From RGIG3178 sp942492795 (lineage in GTDB: Bacteria > Bacillota > Clostridia > Christensenellales > QAND01): a DNA stretch of 64,000 nt. The notes beneath the pieces were generated by a model that searched no databases, had not been told where the DNA came from, and was given only the letters and a program-made list of their open reading frames with translations. Position numbers and translations under genes: made by a program. Positions 8,481 through 16,368 of this stretch are shown in pieces; within the stretch, counting starts at the first letter, position 1; each line of letters opens with the position of its first letter. The DNA is taken from positions 1,860,001-1,924,000 of the forward strand of contig OW818639.1 in the NCBI GenBank assembly GCA_942492795.1. Reading direction: 5' to 3'.

Positions 8481-9539
8481 TTGGGATTGAATATACAAAC
8501 AGAACAGGGAAATGCAAGGGTCGATTACAGCTATGAGCTTCCGCACGAACTCATAGCGCAAACCCCGGCGGATCAACGCGACCACTCACGGCTTCTGGTT
8601 TTGCACCGGAAGGATGGCTCGCTTGAACACCGCATTTTTTATGATGTGGTCGAATATTTACTGCCAGGCGATGTCGTTGTGGTCAACGAAAGCCAGGTAA
8701 TTCCCGCGCGTCTGTTCGGCGTTCGGGAAACTACGGGAGCGAAGATAGAGATATTGTTTCTCAAACAAATCGAAAAGGATTGCTGGGAAACGTTGGTCAA
8801 ACCCGGGCGTAGGGTAAAAACAGGCGAGTACCTCTGCTTTGGCGAAGGCAGGCTTCGCGCGCAGGTGCTTTCGCAGAAAGAGGGCGGTGTCCGCCTGATG
8901 CGTTTTTTCTATGAAGGGGAATTCTACGCGCTGCTGGATGAACTTGGAGAAATGCCGCTTCCGCCTTACATTCACAAAAAACCCAAGGATCCGTCGCGGT
9001 ATCAAACGGTGTATGCAAAGTACAAGGGCAGCGCTGCGGCGCCAACGGCAGGACTGCATTTCACCAATGAACTGATGCAAAAACTGGAAGAAAAGGGCGT
9101 TCGCATTGTCAAGGTACTGTTGCATGTAGGCCTTGGGACCTTCCGTCCGGTTCACGTTGACGATATCCGCAAACACAACATGCACTCGGAGTACTACGAG
9201 ATATCCGAAGAAGCTGCGAACGCGATCAATAGCGCCAAACGAAACGGTAATCGTGTTATTGCCGTCGGCACTACCAGCGTACGCGTTTTGGAGAGCAATG
9301 CGGACGAAAACGGAATGGTCGGATCCCGATCCGGGTGGACGAACATATTCATCTATCCGGGAATTCCGTTTCGCATCGTGGATGCGATGATAACGAATTT
9401 TCATCTGTCGGAATCAACGCTGTTGATGCTGGTAAGTGCCTTTGCCGGCAGGGAAACCATGCTAAATGCGTACAATACGGCTGTATCAATGCGATATCGC
9501 TTTTTTAGTTTTGGCGATGCCATGCTTATTGTGGATTAG
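8481..9539 (+). CDS. queA: S-adenosylmethionine:tRNA ribosyltransferase-isomerase QueA
   Basis: Transfers and isomerises the ribosyl group of S-adenosylmethionine onto preQ1 in tRNA to make epoxyqueuosine. 352 residues. Family blocks: DYSYELPHELIAQTPADQRDHSRLLVL, VVVNESQVIPARLFG, PTAGLHFT, HVGLGTFRPV and AMITNFHLSESTLLML. The start is TTG at 8481, with GGAAAAGAG upstream; no ATG is available before the conserved N-terminus. It pairs with tgt, which inserts preQ1 into the same tRNAs. Confidence 0.97.
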   Translation: MGLNIQTEQGNARVDYSYELPHELIAQTPADQRDHSRLLVLHRKDGSLEHRIFYDVVEYLLPGDVVVVNESQVIPARLFGVRETTGAKIEILFLKQIEKDCWETLVKPGRRVKTGEYLCFGEGRLRAQVLSQKEGGVRLMRFFYEGEFYALLDELGEMPLPPYIHKKPKDPSRYQTVYAKYKGSAAAPTAGLHFTNELMQKLEEKGVRIVKVLLHVGLGTFRPVHVDDIRKHNMHSEYYEISEEAANAINSAKRNGNRVIAVGTTSVRVLESNADENGMVGSRSGWTNIFIYPGIPFRIVDAMITNFHLSESTLLMLVSAFAGRETMLNAYNTAVSMRYRFFSFGDAMLIVD

Positions 9540-9548
9540 GAGACAACG

Positions 9549-10658
9549 ATGGCTATACGATTTGAGTTAGAGCATGTCTGCAAACAGACCGGCGCACGCG
9601 CCGGCATTTTGCATACTCCGCATGCCGATATACACACGCCCGTCTTTATGCCGGTCGGCACGCAGGCAACCGTCAAGGCGCTTTCGCCCGATACGGTTTA
9701 CGGCCTTGGTGCGCGCATTGTTCTTTCCAATACCTATCACCTTGAAATGCGCCCGGGAAGCGACTTGGTCAAAGAGGCTGGCGGACTGCATTCCTTTATG
9801 CGCTGGCCGGGTGCGATCCTCACCGACAGCGGCGGATTTCAGGTTTTCAGCCTCAACGGGATGCGAAAAATAAGCGAGGACGGCGTGACGTTCCAGTCCC
9901 ACATCGACGGCAGTTCGCACGTTTTTACGCCCGAAACCTCCATGGCAATCCAGCGGAATCTCGGATCGGACATCGTGATGTCCTTTGACGAATGCGCAGC
10001 GCATACGTCCACCTATGAGTACACGAAACAGGCCATGGAACGTACACACGCATGGGCAAAGCGCGGGCAGCAAGCCATGGAGCATTCCGAAGCGGCGTTG
10101 TTCGGCATCGCCCAGGGTGGAATGTTTGAAGATCTGCGTATCGAATCGGCCAAAGCAATCGATGCTTTGGGCTTTTGCGGCAATGCCATCGGCGGATTGA
10201 GCGTCGGGGAAGAAAAGCCGATCATGTACCGCATGCTGGATTTGGTAACGCCGTTGCTGGATCCTTTGAAGCCGCGATATCTGATGGGTGTCGGAAGCCC
10301 GGATTGCCTGGTCAACGGCGTACTCAGAGGCGTTGATATGTTTGACTGCGTCATGCAAACGCGCATGGGTCGAACAGCCGCAGCGTTTGACCCTTCCGGA
10401 CGACGCATCAATTTGCGCAATGCGCAGTTTACACATGACTTAACCGTCATCGACGCGGATTGTCATTGCCCGGCGTGCAGCGGAGGTTTTACGAAAGCAT
10501 ATTTGCGGCATCTTTATATGGCTGAGGAAATGTTGGCTGCAACGCTTGTTTCTGCCCACAACATAGCTTATTCCTTGAATCTGATGAAACGGATGCGGCA
10601 GGCCATCATACTTGATGGTTTATCGGATTTTGTGCAGGATCACTTTTGTAGCGCTTGA
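9549..10658 (+). CDS. tgt: tRNA-guanine transglycosylase Tgt
   Basis: Exchanges guanine-34 of GUN-anticodon tRNAs for preQ1. 369 residues. The catalytic aspartate lies in LTDSGGFQVFSL; the substrate region shows GSDIVMSFDEC, FGIAQGGM and GGLSVGEEK; a second conserved aspartate is in GVDMFDCVMQTR. The zinc site is the CHCPAC cluster near residue 305 with a downstream His (LRHL). It begins 9 bases after queA. The tRNA-Asp (GUC) and tRNA-Tyr (GUA) genes at about 55.1-55.3 kb would be substrates. Confidence 0.98.
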   Translation: MAIRFELEHVCKQTGARAGILHTPHADIHTPVFMPVGTQATVKALSPDTVYGLGARIVLSNTYHLEMRPGSDLVKEAGGLHSFMRWPGAILTDSGGFQVFSLNGMRKISEDGVTFQSHIDGSSHVFTPETSMAIQRNLGSDIVMSFDECAAHTSTYEYTKQAMERTHAWAKRGQQAMEHSEAALFGIAQGGMFEDLRIESAKAIDALGFCGNAIGGLSVGEEKPIMYRMLDLVTPLLDPLKPRYLMGVGSPDCLVNGVLRGVDMFDCVMQTRMGRTAAAFDPSGRRINLRNAQFTHDLTVIDADCHCPACSGGFTKAYLRHLYMAEEMLAATLVSAHNIAYSLNLMKRMRQAIILDGLSDFVQDHFCSA

Positions 10659-10681
10659 CGGGGGCAACGGATTCCTATAAT
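10655..10681 (+). promoter_or_regulatory. Possible promoter of yajC
   Basis: TTGACG (10655-10660) and TATAAT (10676-10681) separated by 15 bases, starting in the tgt stop codon. The boxes are good but the spacing is short, so strength is uncertain. Confidence 0.4.
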
Positions 10682-10724
10682 ATGATTCTGATATGGACTC
10701 AATGGACTCAAAGGAGAAGTGAAT

Positions 10725-11072
10725 ATGCCTTTAGAATTTGGACAGCAATTAATACAGAATTTACCCATGATCGCTATTATCGTAGTGTTCGTATTGATGA
10801 CCATCATTCCGCAGCGCAAACGCAGCAAAGAAGTAAAAAAGATGATGGAAGGTATGAAAAGGGGCGATTGGGTCAAAACCATCGGCGGGCTGACCGGACG
10901 AATCGTTACCGTATCGGATGAGTACGTTACCTTGGAAACCGGTCCGCAGCACGTTCAGCTTACCTTTACACGCGGCGCAATCGCGTCCGTTGGCGATTCT
11001 CCCGTGCAGGCGGAAGGCATCTCCGAATCGGACGTGCAGGTTGCGATCAAAACCGACACCAAAAAGAAATAG
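10725..11072 (+). CDS. yajC: Preprotein translocase accessory subunit YajC
   Basis: Small single-span membrane protein associated with SecDF and SecYEG. About 115 residues: hydrophobic segment at about 13-32 (MIAIIVVFVLMTI), the typical IPQRKRSKE turn, then a cytoplasmic beta-rich domain (GDWVKTIGGLTGRIVTVSDEYVTLETG). ATG 10725 is chosen over the GTG two codons earlier because AAGGAG ends 8 bases before the ATG. Its position between tgt and secDF is the usual one. Confidence 0.96.
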   Translation: MPLEFGQQLIQNLPMIAIIVVFVLMTIIPQRKRSKEVKKMMEGMKRGDWVKTIGGLTGRIVTVSDEYVTLETGPQHVQLTFTRGAIASVGDSPVQAEGISESDVQVAIKTDTKKK

Positions 11073-11101
11073 ATTCGGTGTATTTGCAAAGTTACAACGG
11101 A

Positions 11102-11130
11102 GATGCGGCAGTATTCTGCCGCATCTTTTC
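11102..11130 (+). terminator. Rho-independent terminator after yajC
   Basis: GATGCGGCAG and CTGCCGCATC form a perfect 10-bp stem with a TATT loop, followed by TTTT. Confidence 0.88.
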
Positions 11131-11186
11131 ATATTGTCACAACGGTTGGCATATCCTGAACAAAGAATGCTAAAGGGGTTGTGGTC

Positions 11187-11627
11187 ATGAAAAAGAAACG
11201 GGTATCAGCATTGCGGCCCCCGGGAAGCGATAAAAAAACTTCCCAGGTAGGCAGAAGAGTAACATTGGGTGTACTGAGCGCACTGGTATTTACAGCGGCT
11301 TGTATTTTGATCATAGCGTTTCTGATCAAAACCTTTAATCTGCCCGATGCATCGATCCACCCGATCAATATCGGCGTAAAAATGCTCGCGGCAATGGTCG
11401 CTGCCTATATTGCGACTAAGTCTTTGCCAAGCTACACATGGGCTGTCGGCTCCGCTGCGGGCGTCTTGTATACGCTGGCCGGTTATGTGCTGATCGCACT
11501 TCTCGACGGTGGATTCGGACATTTGGCACTGCTTTTGGGAGATGTTGTTATGGGTGCGATCGTCGGGTTCGCGACAGGCATTCTCGTACAATTGATGCCG
11601 CAGAAGAAAGCCGTCCTGAAACGATAA
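11187..11627 (+). CDS. TIGR04086 family membrane protein (YrzE-like)
   Basis: About 146 residues with a basic N-terminus (KKKRVSALRPPG) and four hydrophobic segments (about 25-47, 59-72, 78-97, 105-128). This arrangement and the location between yajC and secD match the TIGR04086/YrzE membrane family of Clostridia and Bacilli, whose function is unknown. ATG 11187 is used because AAAGGGG lies 8 bases upstream; a GTG two codons earlier has poor spacing. It is separated from neighbours by terminators on both sides, so it is probably its own transcription unit. Confidence 0.8.
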   Translation: MKKKRVSALRPPGSDKKTSQVGRRVTLGVLSALVFTAACILIIAFLIKTFNLPDASIHPINIGVKMLAAMVAAYIATKSLPSYTWAVGSAAGVLYTLAGYVLIALLDGGFGHLALLLGDVVMGAIVGFATGILVQLMPQKKAVLKR

Positions 11628-11690
11628 GACATCAATATGCCTTCTATAAATCTGCAGAACCCTGTTTCTCCATGGTTTGATGCCATACAA

Positions 11691-11721
11691 GGCGGCAAAA
11701 CAAATGCCGCCGTTTTCTTTT
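11691..11721 (+). terminator. Terminator after the TIGR04086 gene
   Basis: GGCGGCA (11691-11697) and TGCCGCC (11705-11711) form a 7-bp stem with an AAACAAA-type loop, followed by GTTTTCTTTT. Confidence 0.8.
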
Positions 11722-11759
11722 GTTGTCAATCGGCAATGCGCTAAACATACCGATTCGGA

Positions 11760-11788
11760 TTGACGCGGGTTTTTTTAACACCTATAAT
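11760..11788 (+). promoter_or_regulatory. Promoter of secDF-recJ-rel
   Basis: TTGACG (11760-11765), 17-base spacer, TATAAT (11783-11788). Near-consensus housekeeping promoter immediately after the previous terminator. Confidence 0.75.
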
Positions 11789-11834
11789 GATATGATAGCA
11801 TAGTTGGTTTGAACGATGTTTGGAGGAATTGCAT

Positions 11835-13079
11835 ATGAAAAGGCGCGGCATCACCGGACTGGTCGTCATGATAGCCTTGTTGGCGGTTTTGGCTTATGTT
11901 GCAAAGTTCGGGGTCTCGTTCGGCGTGTGGGAAGTAAAACCCATCGGAGCGCAGATTAAGATCAATAAGCTGGGCTTGGATCTGACAGGCGGGTTTTCCG
12001 CCGTGTATCAGGCCAAGAGCGACGGCGTTGATAGTTTTGAAGAGAAGATGTTGGGCACCATCAATATTTTCCGTTCACGGCTGGATGCCAAAGGAATGAC
12101 GGAGGCGACCATCACACGGCAGGGAACGGACAGCATCCGTGTAGAGATACCCTCTAGCAAAGACGATCCTTCTGAATTGAGTAAGTACCTGGCGTCCCCG
12201 GCTAACCTGGAATGGCGGGATCCCAGCGGGAAAGTGATTCTCACAGGCGCGGACGTTACGTCCGCTTCCGCCGGCTTGGACGAAGGCCAATATGTTGTTT
12301 CATTCAAATTGACAGCCAGCGGCACAACGAAATTCGCGACAGCCACCCAACAGTTTTTAAATCAAACAATCGGAATCTATGTAGACGATCAACAAATATC
12401 CAATCCGAGAGTTGACAGCGTCATCGCCAGCGGGGCAGGGACAATAACCGGGAGCTTTACGCGGGAAAGCGCGTTGGAGTTGGCGACGCAGATCGAATCG
12501 GGCGCCATTCCGCTTAGTTTGTCGGAACTTGAAGTGCACACCATCAGCGCTACGCTCGGTGCGGACGCGATCAGCAAAAGCATTACGGGCGGTGTCATCG
12601 GTTCCATTCTGATCCTGCTGTTTATGGTTGGTATGTACAGGCTGGCTGGCCTTATGGCGGACATTGCGCTTGGTTATTATCTGATAATCGTCTTCTTCTG
12701 TATTCTGACCATGCCGGGTGTGCAGCTGACGCTGGCGGGCATCGCGGGCATCATATTATCCATCGGCATGGCGGTGGATGCGAACGTCATCATTTTTGAA
12801 CGCATTCGTGAAGAACTGAAAAACGGAAAGCCGGTGGACGCATCTGTTGAGGCAGGGTTCCACAAGGCATTCAGTGCGATTTTGGACTCGAACGTCACAA
12901 CACTGATTGCGGCGTTTGTATTGATGTTCTTCGGTACCGGTTCCATCAAGGGATTTGCCTACACGCTGGCGATAGGCGTTGGCGTTTCAATGTTTTCGGC
13001 AATTACGATCACTCGATATCTTTTGAGCCGGTTGGTGAAACTGAACATCAAAAACAAGAAATGGCTGGTGAGAGTTTAA
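11835..13079 (+). CDS. secD: Protein translocase subunit SecD
   Basis: RND-family subunit that uses the proton gradient to help release secreted proteins. About 414 residues, the compact form usual in Clostridia. N-terminal membrane segment (about 6-26), the GLDLTGGFSAVYQ block, an external P1 domain, then five membrane segments with the conserved SLRALLIA-type region represented by ADAISKSITGGVIGSILILL and GMAVDANVIIFERIREEL. ATG 11835 has GGAGGA 8 bases upstream; an earlier in-frame TTG overlaps that site. Immediately followed by secF; the two are separate here, unlike the Bacillus SecDF fusion. Confidence 0.96.
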   Translation: MKRRGITGLVVMIALLAVLAYVAKFGVSFGVWEVKPIGAQIKINKLGLDLTGGFSAVYQAKSDGVDSFEEKMLGTINIFRSRLDAKGMTEATITRQGTDSIRVEIPSSKDDPSELSKYLASPANLEWRDPSGKVILTGADVTSASAGLDEGQYVVSFKLTASGTTKFATATQQFLNQTIGIYVDDQQISNPRVDSVIASGAGTITGSFTRESALELATQIESGAIPLSLSELEVHTISATLGADAISKSITGGVIGSILILLFMVGMYRLAGLMADIALGYYLIIVFFCILTMPGVQLTLAGIAGIILSIGMAVDANVIIFERIREELKNGKPVDASVEAGFHKAFSAILDSNVTTLIAAFVLMFFGTGSIKGFAYTLAIGVGVSMFSAITITRYLLSRLVKLNIKNKKWLVRV

Positions 13080-13080
13080 G

Positions 13081-14010
13081 ATGAAAAATTTTAGTTTTGT
13101 CAAACATGCAAAAAAATTCCTGATACTTTCCATAGCGATTCTTGTGTTGGGCGTGGTCGTCGGCGTTTTCACAGGCGGTTTGAATCTGGGACTCGATTTT
13201 ACAGGCGGGTCGCTTCTGTCGGTGAATATCGGCAGCACCTTTGAAGTTGCACCCATACAGAATGCTCTGAGCGATATCGGAGAAAAAGGATTTACGGTTC
13301 TTAAAACCACACAATCCGGCAGCCAGGAGCAAACAGTCGCCCAGCTGCGTTTGCGCACAAAGGCAACCGACGCGCAGGACCGCGCACAACGCGATGCGAT
13401 CCTAAAGCAAATCCAGAAGACGTACCCCGCAGCGACCATCGGCGGCGTTGAACGTGTCGGCGCGGTAGCATCCGCGACCATGGTGAAGAACGCGCTCCTA
13501 TCCGTGCTTGCGGCTTGGGTTTTAATCTTAATCTATGTCAGCATACGGTTTCAATTCCATTCGGCGCTCGCTGCTATTCTGTGCCTGATCAATGATGTTT
13601 TGGTGATGATAGCGGTGGTGACTATTTTGCGCGTTGAGATAAACAGCTCGTTTATCGCGGCAGTATTGACCATCATCGGCTACAGTATCAACAATACGAT
13701 CGTGGTGTTTGACAGGGTGCGCAACGATAAAAAGGATGAACCGAACAAGTCGTTTCCCGAGCTGGTCGATCAGGCGACACGGGAAACGTTTACACGGAGC
13801 ATGTATACATTCTTAACGACGATCATTACCATCGGTGCGCTGTTCATTTTCGGGTCCCCGTCCATCCGGGAATTCGCACTACCGATCATCGTGGGTCTGT
13901 TGGCGGGCGCCTATTCGAGTTTGTTTTTGGCCGGTCCGATTTGGGTTTGGATGGACAAAAACAGCAAGCCAAAACCTGCGGGTAAAAAGCGCATCGCAGC
14001 GCGCGCATAG
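13081..14010 (+). CDS. secF: Protein translocase subunit SecF
   Basis: Partner of SecD in the same membrane complex. 309 residues: N-terminal membrane segment, GLNLGLDFTGGSLL block, external domain, and five more segments including RFQFHSALAAILCLINDVLVM and the TIIGYSINNTIVVFDRVRN signature. It starts one base after the secD stop. The C-terminus is basic (KPAGKKRIAARA). Confidence 0.97.
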   Translation: MKNFSFVKHAKKFLILSIAILVLGVVVGVFTGGLNLGLDFTGGSLLSVNIGSTFEVAPIQNALSDIGEKGFTVLKTTQSGSQEQTVAQLRLRTKATDAQDRAQRDAILKQIQKTYPAATIGGVERVGAVASATMVKNALLSVLAAWVLILIYVSIRFQFHSALAAILCLINDVLVMIAVVTILRVEINSSFIAAVLTIIGYSINNTIVVFDRVRNDKKDEPNKSFPELVDQATRETFTRSMYTFLTTIITIGALFIFGSPSIREFALPIIVGLLAGAYSSLFLAGPIWVWMDKNSKPKPAGKKRIAARA

Positions 14011-14017
14011 AATGCCG

Positions 14018-14043
14018 GACGAGCTTTTGATAAAAGGCTCGTC
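14018..14043 (+). terminator. Hairpin between secF and recJ
   Basis: GACGAGC (14018-14024) and GCTCGTC (14037-14043) extended by TTTT/AAAA pairing. The following bases are only modestly T-rich, so it may attenuate rather than stop transcription. Confidence 0.45.
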
Positions 14044-14061
14044 TTATCTATTGGGGGGAGT

Positions 14062-16368
14062 ATGCTACAGATCCGTGTCCGACAATCCGATAATGAGACG
14101 GCTAGTGTTGTAAACGCTATCGTCGAATCCACGGGCATTGAACCGTTGGCCGCCAGCATCTTAATTCGCAGGGGCTTCGATGACGAGCGCAAGGCAAAGG
14201 CTTTTTTAGCAGCCGATGTATGGCATGACCCGTTCCTGATGGATGGCATGGACTCCGCAGTCGAACTGATCCGCAAAGCGCAGGAAGAAAAATGGCCCGT
14301 CACCGTTTACGGGGATTATGATTGCGACGGGACCTGTGCCGCTTCCATACTCTATTTGGCATTTGTCAAAGCCGGGATACCCGTCCATGTCTATATACCG
14401 GACAGACACACAGAGGGTTATGGACTAAACGAGACCGCTATCCGATCCATAGCGGTGCGCGGCGGATTGCTCATAACGGTGGATTGCGGCATCACGAACC
14501 AAAGCGAAGTCGAACTGGCGCAAAGCCTAGGATTGCAGGTCATCGTAACCGATCATCATCAACCACTGGATAAACACCCGCCCTGCGTTTGTCTCAACCC
14601 ACCTGCTGAGCGCCACTATCCGTTTTCGCAATTGTGCGGTGCAGGCATTGCACTCAAGCTGGTACATGGTCTTTTTGGGAAAGAGGCGATGCTGCAGCTT
14701 GTGGATTTGGCGGCCATCGCTACGGTAGCGGATCTTGTGCCGCTGTTGGATGAAAACCGATCCATCGTGAAGATGGGCTTGCAATTGCTTTCACAACAAG
14801 CGAGACCCGGCTTGAAAGCGCTGATGATCGCCAGCGGATTGAATGCGACAACACTCTCCACAGGGCAGATTGCGTTTGGTCTGGCACCGCGCATCAATGC
14901 CGCGGGTCGCATGGGGGATGCAAGCAGAGCGTTTACGCTTTTTACGACAACAGATGACGCACAGGCGTTTGAAATAGCATGTGATCTTGACAGGGAGAAC
15001 CAACAACGCCAATTGCAGGAGCAGATAATCCTTCAAGAAGCATCCGACCTTCTTTCAGCGCAGATCGGTATGAAACGGACGGCGGTCGCGGCCCATAAAG
15101 GCTGGCAAAAGGGTGTGATCGGAATCGTTGCTTCAAGGATCACGGAAGCATACGGCAGGCCGTCTGCTGTAATCGCAATCGGGGAAGACGGGATCTGTAC
15201 GGGTTCGACAAGGGGCATAAAGGGAGTGCATATCTTCCGGGCACTGGATGACTGCAAGCATTGCCTGTTGCGCTACGGAGGCCATCAGCAGGCGGGAGGC
15301 TTCTCGCTGCGGGAAGAAGACCTGGCGCTGTTCATGGATGCTTTTGAATCACATTTTGTGACCTGCTATCCTTCTTCGACTTTTACGCAAGGCATGGATT
15401 GCGACGCAACGCTGGAACCGCAGCAGATAAGCATTGCGCTTGCAAAGGATATGGAGAAATTGGCGCCTTTTGGGATCGGCAATCCAACGCCGTTGTTTCT
15501 GATGCGGGATGCTACGATGACTGGGCTGGCAAATCTTGGCAAATCGGATGAGCATCTACGCGTTCAGATGGAAAAGCAAGGATATAGGTCGGAAGGGTTG
15601 TTGTTCCGGGCAAAGCGGTTTGGTTTGCCGAAGATCCGGACCAAATGCGACTTTGTGGGAACATTGGAGACAGATGACTTCGGCGGGGTGGAACGGGTTA
15701 AATACATCCTCAACGCGGTACGCCCCGTTGTTGGCAGCCTGTTTGAAAACGCATCCAATGCCGGCGGTGTTTTCGGGTATGGGTTTGTGCGCTGTTTGTC
15801 CTCGCAGAAGCAATCCATATTGATGGAGGATGCAGCGCAGCAGAGCGTGCTGCAACCGTTCGGGCTGTTGCTTTGCATACACACGCCATTGGCTTTTGAG
15901 CGAATTCGAACGCATTGGCGCGATGATGAATCGGCAGAACTGCTGGACGTATACTTTCAGACCGTTTCTCATGCAGTCCACCGAAGGAATACGCTTATCA
16001 TCGCTCCCAACACCCTGGAGTTGTCATATCCCTACAGCTTTAAGATTGATACCGACGACGAAATCATCCGTTACGCCAATTCGCTGCAATTGGATCGGGA
16101 CGCGATGGCGAAAATGTATCGTATGCTGTTGGTCCAAGCCCGTAAGCCGATGGACCTAAACCAACGGTGCAGCGTTGTTGCCGAAAATACAGGCGTCACA
16201 CAAGACAGCGTTGGAGCAGCATTGGCGGTTTTTGAAGAACTGGACTTGATTCGCATGGAAGCATTGGTGTTGAATCCGATAAAAGCTGAATCAAAAAGAA
16301 ATCTTGACGACAGCATGCTGTATAATACAATAAGACGGATGCAAAGGGGGGAGAAATATGGAGCTTAA
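14062..16368 (+). CDS. recJ: Single-stranded-DNA-specific exonuclease RecJ
   Basis: 5'-3' exonuclease on single-stranded DNA used in recombination and repair. 768 residues, in the long Firmicutes class. DHH-family metal motifs are visible: VTVYGDYDCDGTCAASI (about 76), LLITVDCGITN, VTDHHQPLD (about 162) and the DHHA1 glycine motif YGGHQQAGGFSL (about 405). The last roughly 200 residues form a variable C-terminal extension. GGGGGGAG precedes the ATG. It overlaps rel by 11 bases. Confidence 0.95.
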   Translation: MLQIRVRQSDNETASVVNAIVESTGIEPLAASILIRRGFDDERKAKAFLAADVWHDPFLMDGMDSAVELIRKAQEEKWPVTVYGDYDCDGTCAASILYLAFVKAGIPVHVYIPDRHTEGYGLNETAIRSIAVRGGLLITVDCGITNQSEVELAQSLGLQVIVTDHHQPLDKHPPCVCLNPPAERHYPFSQLCGAGIALKLVHGLFGKEAMLQLVDLAAIATVADLVPLLDENRSIVKMGLQLLSQQARPGLKALMIASGLNATTLSTGQIAFGLAPRINAAGRMGDASRAFTLFTTTDDAQAFEIACDLDRENQQRQLQEQIILQEASDLLSAQIGMKRTAVAAHKGWQKGVIGIVASRITEAYGRPSAVIAIGEDGICTGSTRGIKGVHIFRALDDCKHCLLRYGGHQQAGGFSLREEDLALFMDAFESHFVTCYPSSTFTQGMDCDATLEPQQISIALAKDMEKLAPFGIGNPTPLFLMRDATMTGLANLGKSDEHLRVQMEKQGYRSEGLLFRAKRFGLPKIRTKCDFVGTLETDDFGGVERVKYILNAVRPVVGSLFENASNAGGVFGYGFVRCLSSQKQSILMEDAAQQSVLQPFGLLLCIHTPLAFERIRTHWRDDESAELLDVYFQTVSHAVHRRNTLIIAPNTLELSYPYSFKIDTDDEIIRYANSLQLDRDAMAKMYRMLLVQARKPMDLNQRCSVVAENTGVTQDSVGAALAVFEELDLIRMEALVLNPIKAESKRNLDDSMLYNTIRRMQRGEKYGA